A stretch of DNA of 14,067 bases, taken from positions 1 to 14,067 of the forward strand of contig DAOVBF010000002.1 of assembly GCA_030673955.1 (NCBI GenBank). Direction: 5' to 3'. This document shows positions 7,937-13,203 of the stretch, piece after piece. This DNA comes from Deltaproteobacteria bacterium. GTDB lineage: Bacteria > Myxococcota_A > UBA9160 > SZUA-336. Below the pieces are notes generated by a model. It was not told where the DNA came from and did no database searches. It was given only the letters and a program-made list of their open reading frames with translations. A program made the position numbers and the translations under genes. The stretch's first letter is position 1. Every line of letters starts with the position of its first letter.

Positions 7937-8410
7937 CTAGTCGACCCGGAAGCGCCCGTCCGGGTCATCCTCGTACCGAATCTCATCGACCGGCTCGTTG
8001 CGCCCGGCCCCCCCATACAGGCGATTGGAACAGTTGATCACGATGCCCTCGCGGTCCCCTACGTTCTTGTAGGCGTGCACCACGCCCTTGGGGACCAGCA
8101 CCATGAGTGGGCTGTCCTCGCCGGCTTCGAAGCGATCATGGGTTCGGTGCGTCTTGGAGTCGAGCCGATTGTCCCAGAGATAGATACGAAAGGTGGACGG
8201 CCCGATAAAACAGAAGAGGTCCGCCTGGTCCGCGTGCTCGTGCGGTCCGCGAGCGATTCCGGGGTGGGTCATCGAGACGTAGCTCATGACCGGATGGAAC
8301 TCCTGATCCAGCTGGTCCTGGCGAAACAGTTCCGAAAGCCAGCCCCGACGATCCTGGTGGCGACGAATTTCACGCACCACCACACCGTCAATGGAGAGTT
8401 TTGGCAGCAT
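7937..8410 (-). CDS. RmlC-like cupin, dTDP-4-dehydrorhamnose 3,5-epimerase family
   Basis: The protein has 157 residues, shorter than the roughly 180 of classical RmlC. Family marks are DRRGWLSELFRQ (20-31), SMTHPGIARGPHEH (46-59) with His57 at the RGxH position of the catalytic base, LVPKGVVHAY (105-114), and NCSNRLYGG (126-134) followed by DEIR (142-145), where Tyr132 fits the conserved acid. It should be a cytosolic isomerase of a nucleotide-linked keto-sugar, or a cupin of related fold. No rmlA, rmlB, rmlD or glycosyltransferase is nearby, so rhamnose synthesis is not supported. ATG 8410 is preceded by AGGGGG (8415-8420), 4 nt upstream. Its stop is 9 nt before the SDR start, so the pair likely acts on the same molecule (inference). 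It may be preceded by a small secreted ORF overlapping its start by 23 bp. Confidence 0.83.
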   Translation of the reverse strand: MLPKLSIDGVVVREIRRHQDRRGWLSELFRQDQLDQEFHPVMSYVSMTHPGIARGPHEHADQADLFCFIGPSTFRIYLWDNRLDSKTHRTHDRFEAGEDSPLMVLVPKGVVHAYKNVGDREGIVINCSNRLYGGAGRNEPVDEIRYEDDPDGRFRVD

Positions 8411-8612
8411 CGTGCCCCCTTTTCAACGCGACCTCATCGGATCTGAGCGCCCCACAACCAAGCATCCGACCCGATCGGTCCTCCGCTCGAATCTCCTCGG
8501 TGCGGGTGTTTCTCGCGTAGCTCCAGACGGCAAAGTAGCGCACGTCCTCCGCAGATGCGGCGCTCCCCTCGAGGAGCCAAAACAAGCCCGTGAACACCGG
8601 AAGTCGCAGCAT
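8388..8612 (-). CDS. possible small secreted protein (unrecognised)
   Basis: I do not recognise this 74-residue frame. It starts at ATG 8612 (an in-frame TTG lies two codons upstream) and begins like a signal peptide: MLRLPVFTGLFWLLEGSAAS, with a possible cleavage after the AxA at 19-21 and a mature start EDVRYFAVWSY. The mature part would be about 53 residues, charged, with one cysteine (53). A Glu inside the hydrophobic stretch is atypical. The first two thirds use GC-rich third positions like the neighbours; the last third less so. It ends 23 bp inside the cupin gene. No ribosome binding site is seen, but a TATACC on this strand (8627 to 8622) ends 9 nt before the ATG, so a leaderless start is possible. 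It may instead be a chance frame or a remnant in a divergent promoter region. Confidence 0.33.
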   Translation of the reverse strand: MLRLPVFTGLFWLLEGSAASAEDVRYFAVWSYARNTRTEEIRAEDRSGRMLGCGALRSDEVALKRGHDAAKTLH

Positions 8613-8621
8613 GGTCAATAT

Positions 8622-8629
8622 GGTATAAG
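8622..8629. promoter_or_regulatory. overlapping divergent -10-like elements
   Basis: GGTATAAG reads as TATAAG on the plus strand (8624-8629), 9 nt before ATG 8639, and as TATACC on the minus strand (8627 to 8622), 9 nt before ATG 8612. Both could serve as -10 hexamers of back-to-back promoters in the 228-bp gap between the cupin and hydrolase genes. No convincing -35 element was found on either strand. The rest of this gap holds only the doubtful small ORF. Confidence 0.35.
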
Positions 8630-8638
8630 AAGGTCACG

Positions 8639-9343
8639 ATGCTGACGAACCATAGGGTAGAGCCCATCCAAATCGCCGTGACGCCTGAGATCTCGGTCTC
8701 GGGCAGCGTCGGGATCCCGGCGTGGTGGCCCAGCGGTCACCGGCTGGGGATCGTGCTCGGGCACGACGTCGGGGCCAACATGGAGCAGGAGTTCCTGGCC
8801 ACGCTGCACGACCGCCTGGTCCAGCACGGCTACCTCACGTTGCGCTTCAATTTCCCCTTTGCCGAGCAGCTCAAGAAGCGGCCGGACGCCCCGCCGCTTC
8901 TGGAGAGAGCCTTCCGGGCTGCGACCACGAATCTCGTGCGCGACCCCCAGATGGCGCCAGCCCGCGTCTTCTTCGGCGGCATGGGGCTGGGCGCACGCGT
9001 AGCGACGCAGGTCGTGGCACAGGGACACACGGCCGACGGCCTGATCTGCTTGAGCTACCCCCTTCACCCCTCTGGCAAGCCCAACCAGCAGAAGGCCGAG
9101 TATCTGTTCCGGATCATTTGCCCCATGCTCTTTGTGCAGGGCTCCCGCGATCCCTACTGCCGCATCGACCGGCTCGAGACGCTGCTCAGGCGCATCGGCG
9201 CGCCGACCCGCTTGCACGTCGTCCAGGACGCCGACCACGGCCTCGGCCCGATCAAGCGCTCGTCCCGCGCCCCGGAAGACGTCCTCGAGGAGGTTCTGAC
9301 AACGGTCGACGGGTTCGTGCAAAAGGCACTGGGCGGCCTCTGA
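8639..9343 (+). CDS. alpha/beta-hydrolase, KANL3/TEX30 family, nucleophile missing
   Basis: This 234-residue protein has the fold of the dienelactone-hydrolase-like KANL3/TEX30 family. Visible segments are LGIVLGHDVGANM (36-48, oxyanion strand region), YLTLRFNFPF (65-74), the nucleophile elbow FFGGMGLGAR (111-120), DGLICLSYPLHPSGKP (133-148, typical of the family), GSRDPYC (168-174) and DADHGL (197-202). The acid Asp171 and base His200 are present, but the elbow reads GGMGLG where the family has GGxSMG; Gly116 (codon GGG, 8984-8986) replaces the Ser nucleophile. A classical esterase mechanism is therefore unlikely, and a binding or regulatory role is possible (inference). No signal peptide is seen. 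ATG 8639 has AAGG (8630-8633) 5 nt upstream. It is divergent from the cupin cluster, and a strong hairpin follows its stop. Confidence 0.85.
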   Translation: MLTNHRVEPIQIAVTPEISVSGSVGIPAWWPSGHRLGIVLGHDVGANMEQEFLATLHDRLVQHGYLTLRFNFPFAEQLKKRPDAPPLLERAFRAATTNLVRDPQMAPARVFFGGMGLGARVATQVVAQGHTADGLICLSYPLHPSGKPNQQKAEYLFRIICPMLFVQGSRDPYCRIDRLETLLRRIGAPTRLHVVQDADHGLGPIKRSSRAPEDVLEEVLTTVDGFVQKALGGL

Positions 9344-9353
9344 GCCCAGGCAA

Positions 9354-9378
9354 GGGGGACGGCGAGGCGGCCGCCCCC
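9354..9378 (+). terminator. GC-rich hairpin after the hydrolase gene
   Basis: GGGGG-A-CGGC (9354-9363) pairs with GCCGCCCCC (9370-9378), giving nine G-C pairs with one bulged A and a 6-nt loop. It begins 11 nt after the hydrolase stop. No T-run follows, so it would be a hairpin-only terminator or a processing stem. It also contains a 10-bp perfect palindrome, GGCGGCCGCC (9366-9375). Its position suggests that the next gene has its own promoter. Confidence 0.4.
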
Positions 9379-9411
9379 GATTCCTCGCTAGGCCCGATGC
9401 CAGCTGTGCGG

Positions 9412-9417
9412 TAGAGT
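9412..9417 (+). promoter_or_regulatory. possible -10 element (TAGAGT) for the YIP1-family gene
   Basis: TAGAGT lies 9 nt before ATG 9427, similar in form and spacing to TAGAAT before the gene at 572. No Shine-Dalgarno precedes the ATG, which fits a leaderless transcript. No -35 match was seen. Confidence 0.25.
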
Positions 9418-9426
9418 CACCGGCTT

Positions 9427-9969
9427 ATGGCCGGGCCCGAAAACACCCCCGATTCCAGCGCGTTCGGGAGGCTCTTGCATTCGGAAGCGCGCTTCCTCTC
9501 CCGCGTGGCGGCGGTCCTGCGCTTTGACCCTGCGGTGTACGAGGAGATCGAGAAGGACCCACACGCCATCCCCCAGGCCTTCGCCGCCGTCATCGCGACC
9601 GCCCTCCTGGCCGGGCTCGGCCAGGGCTCGCTGGCCGCGATCTTCGTAGGCATCGCTCTGGCAATCCTGATCTGGGGCGGGGTCACCGGACTGGTCTGGG
9701 GCGTTGGGGTCCTGATGGCGGGTCCGGCGAGCCACTTCCCGAGCCTGCTGCGGTGTTTGGGCTTCGCGTACATCTGGGTGGGGTTGCTGATCGGGTCCGG
9801 CCTGCCGTATCTGGGCGGTCTGTTCAGTTGGGGCGCTGTCCTGCTCTACCTCGCATCCCTGGTGCTGGCAACGCGTCAGGTTCTTCAAACCACCACGGGG
9901 CGCGCGACCCTCATCTCGGCCATCGCTCTGGGCTTCCCCTTGCTCATTCTCCTCTTGATCGCGGGGTAG
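9427..9969 (+). CDS. YIP1-family integral membrane protein
   Basis: The protein has 180 residues. A soluble N-terminus (1-48) contains RVAAVLRFDPAVYEEIEKDP (26-45), a conserved lead-in of bacterial YIP1-domain proteins. It is followed by about five hydrophobic segments: roughly 50-65, 68-97 (probably a hairpin), 107-125, 131-150 and 160-179. The FAYIWVGLLIGSGLPYLGG stretch (113-131) fits the Gly/Pro-rich central YIP1 region. It should sit in the cytoplasmic membrane; the function of bacterial members is unknown. ATG 9427 has no ribosome binding site; the conserved block begins 25 residues in, so a slightly later start cannot be fully ruled out, but no in-frame alternative is better. Its stop lies 11 bp from the stop of the convergent thiolase gene. 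Confidence 0.8.
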   Translation: MAGPENTPDSSAFGRLLHSEARFLSRVAAVLRFDPAVYEEIEKDPHAIPQAFAAVIATALLAGLGQGSLAAIFVGIALAILIWGGVTGLVWGVGVLMAGPASHFPSLLRCLGFAYIWVGLLIGSGLPYLGGLFSWGAVLLYLASLVLATRQVLQTTTGRATLISAIALGFPLLILLLIAG

Positions 9970-9980
9970 TCGGCAACTTC

Positions 9981-11504
9981 TTAACCAACGTCCCCGCAGA
10001 CGAAGCGGTTCGGTGCGCCGTCTTTCCCGGGAAGCACCCGACCCCTGAGGCCGACGCCCTCGGACTCGAGCAGTCGTGCAAAGGCGGAGGGAGTGGCCTC
10101 GCCGTTCGCGACGGTGCGCCGCCCGTCCTCGAGACGGACCACGATCATGCTCCGCGTGGGTTGGTTCGCCCGATCGAACTCGACCGTGTAGGCCTCGATT
10201 CGACCCTTGCCCTCGGGCGCATCCGCCAGCTCGGGCCCCGTGCATTGCTCGGCCGGAAGCTCCACCACGCTGGAGCCCCCATCCGCCGCTGCGATGCGGC
10301 CAGGATCTGTAGAGAGCACACAGATGGAGTGCTTCGTGGCGATCATCCCCATTGCGGAGACCCACCCCACGCGCGCGTCGCCGGACCGCAAGCGCTCTGC
10401 CATGTTCACGAGCGAGTGCATGCTGTAGTTGTTACCGGGCCCGCCGTGATGGGCGAGTCCACCCGTCACCGTCACCCCCCGCGGGCTGTCCGCAGGCAAA
10501 CCCAGCGCCTTCAGGGCAAACTGCGGCGCGCTCGGGAAGCAGCTATAGAGGTCGAGCAGGTCGAGATCGTCGACTTCGAGTTGGGCCTGAGAGAGAGCGC
10601 GCTCGGCGGCGGCCTTGTAGGCCGGACTCGACACGAAATCGACGCGCTCGCTGGGCGTCCAGGCGTCCACTGCTTTGGCACCGCCCAGGTACGCCACACG
10701 CCCCCGCGCGGAAATCCCCAGGCGATCCGCCTCCGCCGCGCTCATCACGATCAAGCCCGCGGCCTGGTCAACCATCATGATGGCATTCATGAGCTTGGGG
10801 TACGGGAAGCAGATCGCACGGTTCTTCTCACTGATCGTGCGGATCTCCTCTGCAGAGCGGGTTTCCGGGAACCAGGAGTACGGGTTCCTCGCCGCCACCT
10901 CCGAGAAGCGGAGCATGAGTTCGGAGAGGTAGATCTGATGCTCTTCGATCGAGCGGCCGGCTTCGGCGCGCAGCGCGTTCTCGTAAAGCGGATACATGTG
11001 CACGGGAGCCGCGAGGCCATGGCGCATCTCGAGCTCGTTTGCGAGCGGACGCATCCCCTCGCCGCCCCTGCGGAGCTCACGTCCCCCCGGAGCCCAGCGG
11101 TCGAGCGAAACCCCCTCTTGCTTTGCGCGCCGGCGGCTGTGCCAGGCCTCCGCGCCGGCAAGAAGGGCAATGCGAACCTCACCGGCCTGGATCAACCCCG
11201 CCACGTCGTTGAGGAGCTGCACCGGGGCTTCGCCCCCCGTTCCCGTCTCAACACCCGCCGCCGGCTTGGCGCCCAGGTGCTCAGCGACGCGACCCGGGAG
11301 GTCCTCGTAGCCCCAGGACAGCGGCTGGACACAGCCGATGAAATCGGCCTCACGGCAGAGTTCCGGACGACCTGCGTCTTCAGCCGCGCGCTCGAGGACC
11401 TGCGCCATCATCCGCGAGGGCTCGATCGGATTGAACGGCCCGTCCAAGCCAGGGCGATTTCGCAGCTGCCCACCCCCGACCAAGACCACCAAACGGTGCG
11501 CCAT
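9981..11504 (-). CDS. thiolase-like protein with extra C-terminal domain (TLP1-like), catalytic Cys absent
   Basis: The product has 507 residues, longer than the roughly 390-430 of ordinary thiolases. Residues 1-400 follow the thiolase fold. LLDLYSCFPSAPQFALKALG (317-336) and GGLAHHGGPGNNYSMHS (348-364) contain the GGPxNNY motif and catalytic His353. The N-terminal nucleophile loop reads VETGTGGEAPVQLL (85-98), with Gly91 aligning to the usual Cys, and the C-terminal Cys motif is replaced by SAMGMIATKHSICV (383-396). Residues about 430-507 form an extra domain (EAYTVEFDRANQPTRSMIVV), as in mycobacterial thiolase-like protein 1. Known TLP1 binds CoA but lacks ordinary thiolase activity, so naming this an acetyl-CoA acetyltransferase would be misleading. 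ATG 11504 has GAGGGA a few nt upstream. It is divergent from the MBL hydrolase. A lipid or CoA role fits nearby etfBA (inference). Confidence 0.88.
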   Translation of the reverse strand: MAHRLVVLVGGGQLRNRPGLDGPFNPIEPSRMMAQVLERAAEDAGRPELCREADFIGCVQPLSWGYEDLPGRVAEHLGAKPAAGVETGTGGEAPVQLLNDVAGLIQAGEVRIALLAGAEAWHSRRRAKQEGVSLDRWAPGGRELRRGGEGMRPLANELEMRHGLAAPVHMYPLYENALRAEAGRSIEEHQIYLSELMLRFSEVAARNPYSWFPETRSAEEIRTISEKNRAICFPYPKLMNAIMMVDQAAGLIVMSAAEADRLGISARGRVAYLGGAKAVDAWTPSERVDFVSSPAYKAAAERALSQAQLEVDDLDLLDLYSCFPSAPQFALKALGLPADSPRGVTVTGGLAHHGGPGNNYSMHSLVNMAERLRSGDARVGWVSAMGMIATKHSICVLSTDPGRIAAADGGSSVVELPAEQCTGPELADAPEGKGRIEAYTVEFDRANQPTRSMIVVRLEDGRRTVANGEATPSAFARLLESEGVGLRGRVLPGKDGAPNRFVCGDVG

Positions 11505-11532
11505 CTTCCCTCTGCCTCCCTCTGAAACCGTA

Positions 11533-11546
11533 TTGACTCCAGAGTC
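11533..11546 (+). promoter_or_regulatory. possible -35 element overlapping a short inverted repeat
   Basis: TTGACT (11533-11538) resembles a -35 hexamer for the MBL gene. It overlaps the inverted repeat GACTC-CA-GAGTC (11535-11546). The -10 candidate at a 16-nt spacing, TTACCC, is weak. The site lies in the 92-bp gap between the divergent thiolase and MBL genes, where a shared operator would be expected. Confidence 0.25.
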
Positions 11547-11596
11547 GATTCAGGTTACCCGCATGAAAGAACCGCTGGCAACCGGAGAGCAGAGTC

Positions 11597-12280
11597 GTGG
11601 ACACATCGGGTGAGCTCTACATCGAGCAGTTCCAGTGCGGTCCGATGGCGAACTTTGCCTACCTGGTCGGGTGCGGAACAAGCCGGGAGGTGGTCCTCGT
11701 GGACCCCGCCTGGGAAATCGACGGCCTGCTCGCGCACGTGGAGGCACGTGACCTGAAGCTCGTAGGGGCGCTCGTGACCCACTATCACCCCGACCACGTG
11801 GGCGGCCAGATCTGCGGGTATACGATCGAGGGTCTTTCCAAGCTGCTCGAGCGACAAGGGATGAAGGTCTACGTGAACCGTCTGGAGGCCGATGGCCTGC
11901 GCAAGGTGACCGGCGTTTCGGAGTCGGACCTCGTCAAAGTGGACTCCGGGGACACGCTCCGCGTCGGCGACGTCGAGATCGAGTTCATGCACACCCCCGG
12001 CCACACCCCTGGATCCCAGTGTTTCCGCGCGCGAAATGCGCTGGTCTCCGGGGACACCTTGTTCATCCAGGGCTGCGGGCGGGTGGACCTGCCCGGCGCC
12101 GATCCCGATCAGATGTTCCACAGCCTGCGGCGGCTCTGCGAGCTGCCCGACGACGTCACGCTCTTCCCCGGACACGACTACGGCGGAGGTCCTCAGCTGA
12201 GTATCGGAGAGACCAAGCGGACGAACCTCTACCTGCGGGTCCCGACCCTGGAGATGTGGCGTCAGCTCATGGGGACGTGA
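11597..12280 (+). CDS. MBL-fold metallo-hydrolase (glyoxalase II / ETHE1-like group)
   Basis: This 227-residue protein has a complete two-metal beta-lactamase-fold site: THYHPDHVGG (61-70) with His62, His64, Asp66 and His67, HTPGHTPGS (132-140) with His136, SGDTLFIQGCGRVDLPGADP (151-170) with Asp153, and LFPGHDYG (189-196) with His193. The GCGRVDLPG segment is typical of the glyoxalase II-related and persulfide dioxygenase-like proteins often named MBL-fold hydrolases. The probable reaction is hydrolysis of a thioester such as a glutathione or CoA derivative, in the cytosol; the substrate is not determined. The start is GTG 11597, with GGAG about 10 nt upstream; the next Met (17) would truncate the first strand. 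It precedes etfB by 108 bp on the same strand, possibly as a separate transcript because a hairpin lies between them. Confidence 0.9.
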   Translation: MDTSGELYIEQFQCGPMANFAYLVGCGTSREVVLVDPAWEIDGLLAHVEARDLKLVGALVTHYHPDHVGGQICGYTIEGLSKLLERQGMKVYVNRLEADGLRKVTGVSESDLVKVDSGDTLRVGDVEIEFMHTPGHTPGSQCFRARNALVSGDTLFIQGCGRVDLPGADPDQMFHSLRRLCELPDDVTLFPGHDYGGGPQLSIGETKRTNLYLRVPTLEMWRQLMGT

Positions 12281-12291
12281 CTCAGGGTCAG

Positions 12292-12309
12292 GGCTTGACG
12301 TTGCAAGCC
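12292..12309 (+). terminator. hairpin between the MBL gene and etfB (terminator or regulatory stem)
   Basis: GGCTTG (12292-12297) and CAAGCC (12304-12309) pair perfectly around a 6-nt loop, 11 nt after the MBL stop. No T-run follows. TTGACG (12295-12300) inside it resembles a -35 hexamer, but no -10 is correctly spaced; the nearest AT-rich step, TATCGT at 12324, is 23 bp away. It may separate the MBL and etf transcripts. Confidence 0.28.
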
Positions 12310-12388
12310 GCGGCCTCCTGCCGTATCGTGCGTTCGTCGAAAACCCCCTGGACGCGCCTGTGCGCGCGACGTTTGACGGAGATCCCCA

Positions 12389-13168
12389 ATGAGAAAGATC
12401 CTCGTCTGCCTGAAACAGGTCCCACACAAAGACGCACGACTTGATTTGCGGTCCGATGGGAGCTGGATCCAGGACGACAACATCAAGTTCGAGATCAATG
12501 CTTACGACCAGTACGCGCTCGAAGAGGCGCTGCGGCTCAAGGACAAGGGCGACGCGGAGGTGGTCGTGGCCACGATCGGCCCGGACCGCGCGAGCCAGTC
12601 CCTGCGCACAGCGCTCGGCATGGGCGCAGACCGGGCGATCCACATCTGGGATGACGCGCTCGCAAGCACCGACTCCCTGGGGATCGCGAAGGCCCTGGCC
12701 GCGGTCGCCAAGTCCGAGAGCTTCGATTTGATCCTTACGGGCCTCATGTCGGACGACGCCAACTACGGGCTCACCGGGCCGATGCTCGCGGAGCTCCTCG
12801 GCATTCCCCACATCACTTCGGTCGTGAAAACCGACTTCAAGAACGGCGAGATCGAGGTGGAGCGCGAGCTCGAGGGGGGTGCCCTCGAGGTGGCCTCGAT
12901 TCCCCAACCGTGCCTCCTCGCCGTACAGACGGGAATCAACGAGGTTCGCTACGCGTCGCTCAAGGGGATCATGCAGGCCAAGAAGAAGCCCTTCGACAAG
13001 AAGACCCTGGGGGATCTGGGGCTCGATGCCGGCTCGGTCGCACCGAAGGCGCAGATCGAGAAGGTCTACAGCCCCCCCAAGGGAGAGGGCGCAGAGCTGG
13101 TACAGGGCACGCCCGAAGAGGCGGCGAGCCAAATCGTTACGAAGATCAAGGAGCTGGGCCTGCTCTAG
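12389..13168 (+). CDS. etfB: electron transfer flavoprotein subunit beta
   Basis: The protein has 259 residues, normal for EtfB. Marks in order: KILVCLKQVPHKDARL (3-18), NAYDQYALEEALRLKD (37-52), the nucleotide-binding stretch TGLMSDDANYGLTGPMLAEL (117-136), the family signature VERELEGGALEV (157-168), then INEVRYASLKGIMQAKKKP (183-201), the recognition loop that docks to acyl-CoA dehydrogenases. With EtfA it forms the FAD/AMP heterodimer that passes electrons from dehydrogenases, mostly of beta-oxidation, to ETF:quinone oxidoreductase. ATG 12389 has GGAG (12378-12381) 7 nt upstream. It is followed by etfA after 35 bp, the usual order. From the sequence alone I cannot tell whether this is a canonical or an electron-bifurcating ETF. 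No dehydrogenase or quinone oxidoreductase gene lies in the window. Confidence 0.96.
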   Translation: MRKILVCLKQVPHKDARLDLRSDGSWIQDDNIKFEINAYDQYALEEALRLKDKGDAEVVVATIGPDRASQSLRTALGMGADRAIHIWDDALASTDSLGIAKALAAVAKSESFDLILTGLMSDDANYGLTGPMLAELLGIPHITSVVKTDFKNGEIEVERELEGGALEVASIPQPCLLAVQTGINEVRYASLKGIMQAKKKPFDKKTLGDLGLDAGSVAPKAQIEKVYSPPKGEGAELVQGTPEEAASQIVTKIKELGLL

Positions 13169-13203
13169 CGGCCCGTAGGCTCAGGACCGAGGAGAGTCCC
13201 AAG

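Noticed and set aside
8391..8667. Other small frames in the cupin-hydrolase gap (84 codons plus, 77 codons minus)
   Set aside because: The plus frame is Arg-rich with no motif. The 77-codon minus frame begins hydrophobic but lacks a signal cleavage site and overlaps the hydrolase start; the 74-codon frame is the better candidate.
9366..9375. GGCGGCCGCC as a regulatory operator
   Set aside because: It is a GC-only palindrome inside a longer hairpin; such sequences arise often by chance in GC-rich DNA.
9753..11525. A 590-codon plus-strand frame across the YIP1 and thiolase genes
   Set aside because: It runs out of frame through the end of the YIP1-family gene and antisense to the thiolase homologue, and shows no motif or plausible start.
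11555..13132. A 525-codon minus-strand frame opposite the MBL and etfB genes
   Set aside because: It is the mirror of two strongly conserved genes and has a composition typical of antisense frames.
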